Source of the DNA: Actinomycetota bacterium
Lineage (GTDB): Bacteria; Actinomycetota; Actinomycetes; S36-B12
Direction of reading: 5' to 3'
NCBI GenBank assembly: GCA_010029945.1
Contig: RGQW01000031.1
Coordinates: 1-12,756, forward strand
DNA: 12,756 nucleotides
The position numbers were made by a program, and so were the translations under genes. This document shows, piece by piece, positions 5,272 through 11,949 of this stretch; the stretch's first letter is position 1; every line of letters starts with the position of its first letter. The notes under the pieces were generated by a model. The model was given only the letters and a program-made list of their open reading frames with translations. It was not told the DNA's origin and ran no database searches.

Positions 5272-7068
5272 GTGCTCAAGGAGTTCAGCGTTCCGGCCAT
5301 GGTTCCTGCCCCTACCACGGGGAATCTCACCGACCACATCGTGGAGAACGCGCAGACAAACCCGTCCAAGGTGGTCTTCTCCCTGCAACGCGGCGACGCG
5401 TGGGTGGGCGTCACAGCCGCACAGTTCCTCGATGAGGTGAAGGCCATCGCCAAGGGCATCGTGGCCAGCGGGGTGCAGGCTGGGGAACGCGTCGGCGTCA
5501 TGTCGCGCACGCGGTACGAGTGGACCCTCGTCGACTACGCGATCTGGTACGCCGGCGGCATCTCGGTACCCGTCTACGAGACGTCCTCGGCCGAACAGGT
5601 CGCATGGAACCTGACCGACTCCGGGGCCGTAGCGCTGTTCGCCGAGAGCGGCAAGAACAAGGCCGTCTTCGATCAAGTTGCCCCCGACCTGCCCGATGTG
5701 ACGCGGGTGTGGGTGTTCGACAACGACGACCTCGAGCCCCTGAAAGCTTCCGGCGTGGGCGTCAGTGACGACGAGCTCGAAGCTCGCCGCGCCACCGTGC
5801 AGCCGGACACTCTGGCGACCATCATCTACACCTCGGGAACGACCGGGCGCCCCAAGGGCTGCATGCTCACCCACAAGAACCTGATGTTCGAGGTCGAGAA
5901 CGTCATCGCCGGGCTCAAGGACGTGTTCATGGGTCCCGGATCGTCCACGCTGCTCTTCCTGCCGGTCGCCCACGTTTTCGGTCGACTGATCCAGCTCGGG
6001 GCGGTCCGCGCGCAAACACGTCTCGGTCACGCGCCCGACGTCAAGCAGTTGCTGCCGCTTCTGCAGAGTTTCCAGCCGACCTTCGTGCTGGCCGTGCCCC
6101 GCGTGTTCGAGAAGATCTACAACTCCGCGCAGCAGAAGGCCGCCGCGGAAGGCAAGGGCAACATCTTCGATAAGGCCGCACACACGGCGATCGAGTACAG
6201 CGAGGCTCTCGACGAGGGCGGTGCCGGTTTCGGACTCAAGCTCAAGCACGGGCTGTTCGACAAGCTCGTCTACAAGAAGTTGCGGGCAGCGATGGGCGGC
6301 CAGGTGGAGTGGGCCGTTTCCGGTGGTGCGCCCCTGGGAGCTCGACTCGGTCACTTCTTCCGCGGTATCGGCATCACCGTGCTCGAGGGCTACGGCCTGA
6401 CCGAGACATCGGCAGCGACGACGATCTCGCGACCGGGCTCGATCGAGGTCGGTGCGGTTGGCCAGCCGTTCCCCGGTGCCAGCGTCAAAGTGGCTGAGGA
6501 CGGCGAGTTGCTGTTGGCCGGCGGACAGATCTTCGTCGGTTACTGGAACAACCCGACCGCCACGGCCGAGGTGCTTGAGCCGGACGGCTGGTTCCACTCC
6601 GGCGACATCGGCGAGATCGATGATCGTGGCTTCGTTCGCATCACCGGCCGCAAGAAGGAGCTGATCGTGACGGCCGGTGGCAAGAACGTCGCTCCGGCAG
6701 TTCTCGAGGACCGTCTGCGCAGCCACGCACTGGTGAGCCAGTGCATGGTGGTCGGTGATCAAAAGCCCTTCGTGGCAGCCATCGTGACGCTCGACCCCGA
6801 GGCGCTTCCCATGTGGCTGAAGGTCGCGGGCAAGGACGAAAGCCTGACCCCGGCAGACCTTATGGAAGACGCAGAGGTTCTCGCCGAGATCCAGGGCGCT
6901 GTCGATGAGGCCAACAAGGCCGTGTCCAATGCCGAAGCGATCAAGAAGTGGGTCCTCGTCCCCGATGAGTGGACCGAAGAGGCCGGTCAGATGACCCCCT
7001 CAATGAAACTGAAGCGGGGCGTTGTCCAGAAAGAGTACGAGGCACAGATCGAGGGGATCTACGCCTAG
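5272..7068 (+). CDS. fadD15: Long-chain fatty acid-CoA ligase (FadD15-like, AMP-forming)
   Basis: Activates fatty acids with ATP and CoA to acyl-CoA through an acyl-adenylate. 598 residues from GTG 5272, which has GAGGGAG 7 bases upstream; the frame is open further back only into arginine-rich, non-family sequence. Seen: N-terminal TDHIVENAQTNPSKVVF and YEWTLVDYAIWYAGGISVPVYET; the P-loop-like YTSGTTGRPKG (186-196); FLPVAHVFGR; the A5 motif YGLTE (374-378); WFHSGDIGE with the ribose-binding Asp445; the hinge ITGRKKEL (457-464); and the C-terminal TPSMKLKR with adenylation Lys579 or Lys581. Length fits the about 600-residue ACSL/FadD15 class rather than the short FadD. It stands alone on the plus strand, divergent from the SRPBCC operon. 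FadD15 (Rv2187) has a similar neighbourhood in M. tuberculosis (from memory), suggesting a lipid theme for the locus. Confidence 0.93.
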   Translation: MLKEFSVPAMVPAPTTGNLTDHIVENAQTNPSKVVFSLQRGDAWVGVTAAQFLDEVKAIAKGIVASGVQAGERVGVMSRTRYEWTLVDYAIWYAGGISVPVYETSSAEQVAWNLTDSGAVALFAESGKNKAVFDQVAPDLPDVTRVWVFDNDDLEPLKASGVGVSDDELEARRATVQPDTLATIIYTSGTTGRPKGCMLTHKNLMFEVENVIAGLKDVFMGPGSSTLLFLPVAHVFGRLIQLGAVRAQTRLGHAPDVKQLLPLLQSFQPTFVLAVPRVFEKIYNSAQQKAAAEGKGNIFDKAAHTAIEYSEALDEGGAGFGLKLKHGLFDKLVYKKLRAAMGGQVEWAVSGGAPLGARLGHFFRGIGITVLEGYGLTETSAATTISRPGSIEVGAVGQPFPGASVKVAEDGELLLAGGQIFVGYWNNPTATAEVLEPDGWFHSGDIGEIDDRGFVRITGRKKELIVTAGGKNVAPAVLEDRLRSHALVSQCMVVGDQKPFVAAIVTLDPEALPMWLKVAGKDESLTPADLMEDAEVLAEIQGAVDEANKAVSNAEAIKKWVLVPDEWTEEAGQMTPSMKLKRGVVQKEYEAQIEGIYA

Positions 7069-7078
7069 GTCGACCGGG

Positions 7079-7100
7079 CGCCCGATCTGTATCACGGGCG
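7079..7100 (+). terminator. GC-rich hairpin after the acyl-CoA ligase
   Basis: CGCCCG (7079-7084) pairs with CGGGCG (7095-7100) across a 10-nt loop, starting 10 bases after the ligase stop. No T-run follows, as is usual for actinobacterial terminators. A second hairpin, GCCGG-TTAG-CCGGC at 7128-7141, lies between the two convergent stops and could serve either strand. Confidence 0.4.
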
Positions 7101-7112
7101 GACGTCGTGCTC

Positions 7113-7169
7113 GTTAGGCGATGTCGCGCCGGTTAGCCGGCAATGCGCCGTCTAGCCGACAACGCGTCC
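7113..7169. repeat. Three degenerate 19-bp repeats covering the 3' end of the NlpC/P60 gene
   Basis: Copies begin at 7113, 7132 and 7151. Copies 1-2 and 2-3 each match at about 13 of 19 positions, sharing a TTAG/CTAG-x-CG core and GCGCC. The rightmost copy includes the last codons and stop of the NlpC/P60 gene. On the minus strand each copy carries a stop (7154-7152, 7135-7133, 7116-7114), and since the period is 19 the three stops fall in the three different frames. Confidence 0.5.
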
Positions 7170-8222
7170 GATACCGCTGAACCGGGACGAGTACCACGGT
7201 CCGAGGATGTTCGAGACGACCACGCCTGTGCGTGGGTTAGCGGCGTGCACCATTTTGCCGTTGCCGATGTACATACCCACGTGGTGCGTCCCACGCCCGA
7301 AGTAGAACACCAGGTCTCCGGGCTGGGCTTGGCTCAGGGGCACTCGGCGCGTGACCGAGTACTGCGAGCGGCTGTAGTGCGGCAGTGAGACACCGGCCTG
7401 TCGCCACGCCGTCATCGTCAGTCCGGAGCAGTCGAAAGAGTTGGGTCCTGCAGCTGCAGCGACGTAACGGTCACCGACTTGCGACAGCGCGTAGGACACG
7501 GCCTTCGCTGCTCGACCACTGCCGGTGAATCCACCGCCGGCGCTCGAGGACCCGCCGGAATTGTTGAGTTGGGCAGCCGCTGCCGCTGCCGCGGCGCGGG
7601 CGGCTTCGCGCTCCTCACGAGCCAATTGCGCGAGGCGCTGACGTTCCTTCTCCTCCAGGTTCGCCAAAACGCGCTCAGCTTCGGCCAGGCGGTCCTTCGC
7701 CTCCCCCTTCGCTTCCTTCATGCGATCGCGAAGGTCCTTGGCCCGTGCCTCCTTGTCCAAAACAGCGGCTTCCGACTGGGCGAGCCGCAGACGCGCGGTG
7801 GCGGTTTTGCGCAGGGCGGACGCCTGGCCACGCTGCACTGCATCAAGGGCCGCCGCCTGGGCAAGGAATTCGTTCGGGTCCTCGCTCAGGAGCACCTGCA
7901 GCGAGGTGTCCAGGCCCCCGGAGGTGTACGCCGCGCGAGCGAGGTCGTCGACCGCACCCAAGATTTCACGCATCTCACGACGCTCCCGCTTGACCTTGGC
8001 CTTCAGGGCATCGAGCTGCCGACGCACTTCCTGGAGTTCGTTACGAGACTCGTTGAACCGCTCGGTCGCAGACTCGGCCTTGGACTCCAGGTCCATCACC
8101 TTCATGCGGACCTGCTCAAGATCAGGTGCCGCATGGGCCGGACTCACCAGTACTCCCGACGCCACGAGACCACCGAGGGCCAGCAGGACACCCACGGAAC
8201 GGGCACTGCGCCTCATCCGCAC
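7152..8222 (-). CDS. Secreted NlpC/P60 peptidoglycan endopeptidase with coiled-coil N-region
   Basis: Cleaves peptide stems of cell-wall peptidoglycan outside the membrane. 356 residues from GTG 8222 (AGGAGG ends 4 bases upstream); ATG 8216, two codons in, is equally possible. Signal peptide about 1-32: RMRRSAR, then the hydrophobic SVGVLLALGGLVASGVLV and an AHA-A cleavage site. Residues about 35-215 are charged and heptad-like (Glu, Arg, Lys, Ala), predicting a long coiled coil, ending in a poly-Ala run. A Gly/Ser linker (about 218-232) leads to the NlpC/P60 domain: FDCSGL with nucleophile Cys265, THHVGMYIG with catalytic His314, and VHAANP with third residue His326. The coiled-coil plus NlpC/P60 layout resembles RipA/Rv2190c-type hydrolases, in which the coiled coil can hold the enzyme inactive until partners bind. 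It is convergent with the acyl-CoA ligase and has an MtrA-like site upstream. Confidence 0.93.
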   Translation of the reverse strand: MRMRRSARSVGVLLALGGLVASGVLVSPAHAAPDLEQVRMKVMDLESKAESATERFNESRNELQEVRRQLDALKAKVKRERREMREILGAVDDLARAAYTSGGLDTSLQVLLSEDPNEFLAQAAALDAVQRGQASALRKTATARLRLAQSEAAVLDKEARAKDLRDRMKEAKGEAKDRLAEAERVLANLEEKERQRLAQLAREEREAARAAAAAAAAQLNNSGGSSSAGGGFTGSGRAAKAVSYALSQVGDRYVAAAAGPNSFDCSGLTMTAWRQAGVSLPHYSRSQYSVTRRVPLSQAQPGDLVFYFGRGTHHVGMYIGNGKMVHAANPRTGVVVSNILGPWYSSRFSGIGRVVG

Positions 8223-8253
8223 GTGTGGCCTCCTGGTGAGCGTCTCGTCTGGT

Positions 8254-8284
8254 CGTCCCCGGGGACGTGGGTTGGTGCCGGCAC
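8254..8284 (-). promoter_or_regulatory. Two perfect palindromes in the NlpC/P60 leader
   Basis: CGTCCCCGGGGACG (8254-8267, 14 bp) and GTGCCGGCAC (8275-8284, 10 bp) are both perfect palindromes separated by 7 bases. They lie 32-62 bases upstream of the NlpC/P60 start codon. As RNA they could fold, or as DNA they could bind dimeric regulators. I checked for the c-di-AMP (ydaO) riboswitch that precedes some actinobacterial cell-wall hydrolases and do not see its conserved core clearly. Confidence 0.4.
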
Positions 8285-8333
8285 GCGGCTGTCCACCCTC
8301 GGACGGGCCTACCAGGACCCCGGTTCCCTCAAG

Positions 8334-8349
8334 GTAACAGAATGGTGAC
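8334..8349 (+). promoter_or_regulatory. MtrA-like direct repeat upstream of the NlpC/P60 gene
   Basis: GTAAC (8334-8338), six bases, GTGAC (8345-8349): a direct repeat with 11-bp centre spacing, 112-127 bases upstream of the start codon. MtrA, the essential actinobacterial response regulator, is known to bind GTnAC-type direct repeats of this spacing and to control NlpC/P60 and Rpf cell-wall genes. Match is by eye to the recalled motif. Confidence 0.45.
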
Positions 8350-8364
8350 GACGCGCTCGACGGG

Positions 8365-8386
8365 TGTCCTAGAAATGTCCTAGAAA
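8365..8386. repeat. Perfect tandem duplication of an 11-bp unit
   Basis: TGTCCTAGAAA occurs twice back to back (8365-8375 and 8376-8386). The 11-bp period is one helical turn. It sits 4 bases beyond the stop of the small Cys protein gene and about 145 bases upstream of the NlpC/P60 start, next to the MtrA-like site, so a direct-repeat operator for the hydrolase is the simplest reading. Confidence 0.75.
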
Positions 8387-8390
8387 CATC

Positions 8391-8591
8391 TCACCCCGCC
8401 TGGCGCTCCCCTGGGACGAGGCGTAGCGGCGGCACCAGGCCGGAGTCGGCCAGAACACCTATGGCTCGGGCGTGGTCACTGGCCAGTGGCACGGGGCTGT
8501 GGCGGGGATCCGGGGTGCCGAGCAGAACGGTGACGACGCAATCGTCGCAGGCGGGGCCCGCTACCTGGCAGGAGTCGCAATCAATGACCAT
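8391..8591 (-). CDS. Small conserved protein with two CxxC pairs, function unknown
   Basis: 66 residues from ATG 8591. The N-terminus MVIDCDSC...ACDDCVVTVLLG carries Cys5-x2-Cys8 and Cys15-x2-Cys18, a spacing able to hold one zinc ion or an iron-sulfur centre. The rest is a short helix (HARAIGVLADSGLVPPLRLVP). I recall small actinobacterial proteins of this pattern (IDCDxC...CDDCVVTVLLG) near NlpC/P60 genes, always uncharacterised. There is no ribosome site of normal spacing, but a -10-like TAGCGT (8603-8598) ends 6 bases before the ATG, so a leaderless message is likely. No known DNA- or RNA-binding fold is visible. Real gene: fairly sure; function: none assigned. Confidence 0.8.
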   Translation of the reverse strand: MVIDCDSCQVAGPACDDCVVTVLLGTPDPRHSPVPLASDHARAIGVLADSGLVPPLRLVPGERQAG

Positions 8592-8597
8592 GCCTGC

Positions 8598-8603
8598 ACG
8601 CTA
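8598..8603 (-). promoter_or_regulatory. -10 element placed for a leaderless transcript
   Basis: On the minus strand TAGCGT is followed by six bases and then the ATG at 8591, which puts the transcription start on or beside the start codon. No clear -35 is visible. Leaderless messages with a -10 about 7 bases before the start are common in actinobacteria. Confidence 0.35.
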
Positions 8604-8628
8604 GACGCGGGGTCTGACACTGCCCTAG

Positions 8629-8655
8629 CGATCGGCTGTCCTGCCGATCGGCTGT
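8629..8655. repeat. Overlapping inverted and direct repeat between the two small Cys genes
   Basis: CGATCGG (8629-8635) and CCGATCG (8644-8650) form a 7-bp inverted repeat with an 8-nt loop. The 11-mer CGATCGGCTGT also occurs twice as a direct repeat (8629-8639, 8645-8655). It lies just after the stop of the zinc-ribbon gene at 8668 (minus strand) and could be its terminator, though no T-run follows, or an operator for the next gene. Confidence 0.5.
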
Positions 8656-8667
8656 GGTCGCCGAGGT

Positions 8668-8940
8668 TCAGACGCCGCCATCTCCAGGGGTTTCCTGGCT
8701 CGGCCCACCGAACTCGGGCCGGGGCACCACCTCGATGTGGTCGCTCGCCGAGCACCAACGGCAGGTCACCGCCTCGACGTGCTCCGCCAGCACCTCGTGC
8801 TCTTCCACGGCCACCTCACCCGACAAGGACGCGTGCCAATACTCGCGGGATCGGACCGTCCTGGTGACGTCGAAACGCGTCAGATTGCCGCAGTGCCCAC
8901 AGCGAAGACGCGAGGACTCATCGGGCAGGGAGATAGCCAT
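8668..8940 (-). CDS. Small zinc-ribbon-like protein, function unknown
   Basis: 90 residues from ATG 8940; the frame is open to GTG 8967, but the family-like start is MAISLPD. Two Cys pairs, CGHC (Cys14, Cys17) and CRWC (Cys60, Cys63), 42 residues apart, form a classic zinc-ribbon ligand set. Between them are LTRFDVTRTVRSREYWHASLSGE and VEEHEVLAEHVEAV, predicting beta strands as in ribbon folds. The C-terminal ~15 residues are Gly/Pro-rich and probably disordered. I recall uncharacterised actinobacterial proteins of this type beside the DEDDh/GIY-YIG nuclease gene. It is divergent from that nuclease with 72 bases between starts. On the minus strand TAGGTT (8953-8948) ends 7 bases before the ATG, a placement suited to leaderless transcription; GGTAGG could instead act as a distant ribosome site. 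Confidence 0.8.
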   Translation of the reverse strand: MAISLPDESSRLRCGHCGNLTRFDVTRTVRSREYWHASLSGEVAVEEHEVLAEHVEAVTCRWCSASDHIEVVPRPEFGGPSQETPGDGGV

Positions 8941-8947
8941 AGCGATG

Positions 8948-8953
8948 AACCTA
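8948..8953 (-). promoter_or_regulatory. Possible leaderless -10 element for the zinc-ribbon gene
   Basis: TAGGTT on the minus strand ends 7 bases before ATG 8940. On the opposite strand TAGTGT (8978-8983) is a -10 candidate for the nuclease gene, giving divergent promoters within 72 bases. No matching -35 is clear for either. Confidence 0.3.
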
Positions 8954-9012
8954 CCGGGCGATGTCACACCTGCGGCCTAGTGTGCCTGCAGATGTCGATC
9001 ACCGAGGGACAG

Positions 9013-10800
9013 ATGACTACCGGCCAGCTGACGTTGGATGAGCTAGCCGCGGAGGAGCCGTTGGCGTCCGTGACGTTCGTCATCGTCGATCTCGAGACAA
9101 CCGGCGGTCCAGCGTCCGAAGCCGGCATCACGGAGATCGGAGCCGTCAAAGTCCGCGGCGGTCAAACCCTGGGAGAGTTCGCGACCCTGGTCGACCCCGA
9201 CCGAAACATCCCCGCCCACATTCAGGCGATGACGGGCATAACTCCGGGCATGCTGCGCGATGCACCATCGGTGGCCGGGGCCGTGGCGTCTTTCGGCGAG
9301 TTCGCCGGTGACGCGATCCTTGTCGCCCACAACGCTCCCTACGATCTTGGGTTCCTCAAAGCCGCATGCGCTCGCCACGATCTGTCGTGGTTTCCCGGAC
9401 GGTCGTTAGATACCGCGCGGCTCGCCCGCGTGGCACTGCACCCAGGCGAAGTGCGCAACTGCAAACTGGCCACGCTCGCCCAGCACTTTCACTCGCCCGT
9501 CACACCCGTTCATCGGGCACTCGCCGATGCCCGCGCCACGACGCACGTACTGCACCGCTTGTTCGAACGCGTCGGGTCTTTCGGTGTCGTCACCTGGTCG
9601 GACCTGCGGGCGTTCGTTTCGAGGGTATCGACCGAGCAGCGCGCGAAACGCCATCTCGCAGACGGTCTTCCGACCGGGCCGGGCGTCTATACCTTCGTCG
9701 ACGCCCAAGGCACACCGCTGTATATCGGAACGTCGCGCAACGTTCGTTCACGCGTTCGCAGCTACTTCTCCGCTGCCGAACAACGCGCCCGCATGACGGA
9801 GATGATCGGCATCGCCCAACGCGTGGAGGCCATCCCGTGTTCGACGCCTCTGGAAGCCCGGATCCGCGAACTGCGCGCGATTTGCGTGCACCAGCCGCGG
9901 TATAACCGAAAGTCGCGTCGGGCCTCGACCACCTGGTGGTTGCAACTCAGCGACGAACCGGCACCGCGCTTGGTCTCCGTTCGGGCAACGGCGGAAGCTT
10001 TCCCTGACTCCGGCTGGGGTCCCTTCACCTCACGGGGAGCCGCTCGCGCCGCCGCCGAATTCCTGTCCAACGAAACGGGACTGCGCACGTGCACGCCGCG
10101 ACTTGCCCGCACTCCTGCGGCCACATCACCCCAATGTTTGCGCGGTCACCTTGGGTCGTGTGCGGCCCCGTGCACCCGCGACGGGGACCGGGACGCCTAC
10201 GCCGATGCCGTTCAGCGGGTGCAGCAGATCCTGGCCGGGGATCTGGCCGAACTCATCGAAGCTGGACACACCCGCATGACCTCCTACGCGCACACAGAAG
10301 AATTCGAAGAAGCAGCCACTCTTCGCGATCAGATGTCGGCGGTTGTCGGTGTCAGCGAACGCTTCCACCGGCTGCGTGCTCTGCGCGACGCCGGAACCAT
10401 CGTGGCCGCAGCGCCCGATGGCCGGGCAGGTTGGGATATTCACGTCATCGATCGGGGCCGACTGGTGGCCGCAACGCACGCATCCACCTCGCACGATGCA
10501 CGTGCGTGCGCCCGTGCGGCCGTCACGACCGCCGAAGACCGAGCCGTGGGGTCAGCGTCGACGACCGTCGAGGAAATGTCGCTGCTCGCTCGGTGGCTGG
10601 AATCTCCCGACGTGCGATTGATCAGCGTCGAGACACCCATGGCCTGGCCATCCTCCGCCGGATCACGCATGTTCTCCACCGATGAATCACGCGCGGACCG
10701 TTCAACGTCCTCGCGCACCTCGGGTCATCAAGGACGCCCCGTAGGTCCCGCACCGGGAGTCACGACCGTGAGTCGGCTACTTCCCCTGGACGCGGGCTAG
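9013..10800 (+). CDS. DEDDh exonuclease fused to a UvrC-type GIY-YIG nuclease
   Basis: 595 residues from ATG 9013, chosen because GAGGGACAG lies directly upstream; ATG 8992 has no ribosome site. N-terminal DnaQ-like 3'-5' exonuclease (about 19-185) with all five acidic/His residues: FVIVDLETTG (Asp26, Glu28), AHNAPYDLGF (Asp111), HRALADA (His167, Asp172). Then a UvrC N-terminal GIY-YIG nuclease (about 218-305): GVY (224-226), YIG (237-239), RSRVRSYF with catalytic-type Arg, PLEARIRE (Glu281) and YNRK. A UVR-like helix pair follows (about 410-432, EEFEEAATLRDQM). The UvrC C-terminal RNase H-like and HhH regions are absent, so it resembles Cho plus an exonuclease rather than UvrC. A similar fusion (Rv2191) adjoins trpD in M. 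tuberculosis (from memory). It probably processes damaged DNA by nicking and resection; this is inference. The stop overlaps that of trpD. Confidence 0.92.
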   Translation: MTTGQLTLDELAAEEPLASVTFVIVDLETTGGPASEAGITEIGAVKVRGGQTLGEFATLVDPDRNIPAHIQAMTGITPGMLRDAPSVAGAVASFGEFAGDAILVAHNAPYDLGFLKAACARHDLSWFPGRSLDTARLARVALHPGEVRNCKLATLAQHFHSPVTPVHRALADARATTHVLHRLFERVGSFGVVTWSDLRAFVSRVSTEQRAKRHLADGLPTGPGVYTFVDAQGTPLYIGTSRNVRSRVRSYFSAAEQRARMTEMIGIAQRVEAIPCSTPLEARIRELRAICVHQPRYNRKSRRASTTWWLQLSDEPAPRLVSVRATAEAFPDSGWGPFTSRGAARAAAEFLSNETGLRTCTPRLARTPAATSPQCLRGHLGSCAAPCTRDGDRDAYADAVQRVQQILAGDLAELIEAGHTRMTSYAHTEEFEEAATLRDQMSAVVGVSERFHRLRALRDAGTIVAAAPDGRAGWDIHVIDRGRLVAATHASTSHDARACARAAVTTAEDRAVGSASTTVEEMSLLARWLESPDVRLISVETPMAWPSSAGSRMFSTDESRADRSTSSRTSGHQGRPVGPAPGVTTVSRLLPLDAG

Positions 10801-11915
10801 TTGTCTGCCGCGTCGGCCACACGATTGCTGGCGTCGGCCCATCGCGAGACCAACGCCCACGCATCTCCGGATTCCAGCACCGCTAGGGCCCGCGGTATCG
10901 CAGATCCAATGCGCTCACTCAGCGATTCGGTGTCGTTACCGTGATTGACTGCCGCGTCGAAGGCCACCAAGGCGGCCGCAGCGTTCACCGCAACCGCGTC
11001 ACGAATCGCCGACACCCGAGGAGCGTCCTGCGCTGAGACACTCGCCTCACCCGGGCGCAAGCAGGCCTCAAGAAGCTCCACGTTTCTCTCCGCCGTCCCA
11101 CCTACCAAGAGCGACGCGTCGACCCGCGCGATACCCCACTCGCGTGGGTCGAGGACAACCTCCTGCAGTTCAGCACCCGTTGCATCCCAAGCCCGCGTCG
11201 TCGTCGTCGTGGAGATTTCATCGAGACCGTCATCGCCTCGAACGACGATCACCGACACGCCTCGATCAGCCAGGACCCGCGCCATCACCGGAGCCGATTC
11301 GACTCTCGCACACCCCACGAGCATTGCTTCGGGGCGCGCCGGGTTGGCCAGCGGTCCGGCGATGTTGAACACCGTGGGCACTGCGAGTTCTCGACGGGTG
11401 GGCCCGGCGAATCTCAAGGCCGGGTGAAAAGCCGGAGCGAAACAGAACCCGATACCGACCTCCCGAGCGCAGGTGGCAACCGCATCCGCACTCAATTCGA
11501 TGCGCACCCCGAGAGCCTCGAGCGCATCAGCCGATCCAGTCGCGCTGGACGCAGCCCGGTTGCCGTGCTTGATAACCGGCGCTCCTGCCGCTGCCACCAC
11601 CAGGGCTGTCATCGTCGAGATGTTCACCGAGTTCGATCCGTCGCCGCCGGTGCCGACAACATCGACGACCACACTCGGACGCTGCTCGGAGTCGATGAGC
11701 ACCGCCCGCTCCATCATCGAGTCGACCAGCGCGCGCACCTGCTCGGGTGACTCACCGCGCACGCGAAGCGCCGTCACAAAAGCTGCAATCTGAGCTGAGG
11801 TCGCCTGGTCGTCGAGGATGCGATCGATCGCCCACGCCACACCGTCGGGGGGCACGGACGTCTCGGACATCGCCGCGGCGAGCACGGTCGGCCACGTCCA
11901 CGAAGAATCGGTCAT
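10797..11915 (-). CDS. trpD: Anthranilate phosphoribosyltransferase
   Basis: Second step of tryptophan synthesis: anthranilate plus PRPP gives phosphoribosyl-anthranilate. 372 residues from ATG 11915. Earlier codons in the open frame run into the receiver gene and do not look like TrpD. Seen: an N-terminal helical domain; the PRPP loop VGTGGDGSNSVNIST (GTGGD at 88-92, NIST at 98-101); KHGNRAASSATGSAD (116-130); HPALRFAGPTRREL with the anthranilate-site Arg; FNIAGPLANP (183-192); and VVRGDDGLDEIS with the metal-binding Asp232-Glu233. Length is slightly above the usual 335-350. No other trp gene is nearby, as often in actinobacteria where trpD is separate from the rest. It follows the receiver-like gene by 34 bases with a weak ribosome site, suggesting cotranscription. 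Its stop shares CTAG with the convergent nuclease. Confidence 0.94.
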   Translation of the reverse strand: MTDSSWTWPTVLAAAMSETSVPPDGVAWAIDRILDDQATSAQIAAFVTALRVRGESPEQVRALVDSMMERAVLIDSEQRPSVVVDVVGTGGDGSNSVNISTMTALVVAAAGAPVIKHGNRAASSATGSADALEALGVRIELSADAVATCAREVGIGFCFAPAFHPALRFAGPTRRELAVPTVFNIAGPLANPARPEAMLVGCARVESAPVMARVLADRGVSVIVVRGDDGLDEISTTTTTRAWDATGAELQEVVLDPREWGIARVDASLLVGGTAERNVELLEACLRPGEASVSAQDAPRVSAIRDAVAVNAAAALVAFDAAVNHGNDTESLSERIGSAIPRALAVLESGDAWALVSRWADASNRVADAADN

Positions 11916-11949
11916 CGTCACTGAAGGCTTGGCGGTCGCGATCGGATCC

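Noticed and set aside
4598..5440. Plus-strand 280-residue frame over the SRPBCC-like gene and repeats
   Set aside because: Antisense shadow of two real genes; no recognisable motifs.
8223..8360. c-di-AMP (ydaO/yuaA) riboswitch before the NlpC/P60 gene
   Set aside because: The context is right, but I could not align the conserved core elements; only palindromes are clear.
8472..8867. Plus-strand 131-residue frame across the two small Cys genes
   Set aside because: It is antisense to two genes with clear Cys motifs and has Arg/Pro-rich shadow composition.
9013..10800. Naming the nuclease UvrC
   Set aside because: The DEDDh domain is N-terminal and the UvrC C-terminal RNase H-like and HhH regions are absent.
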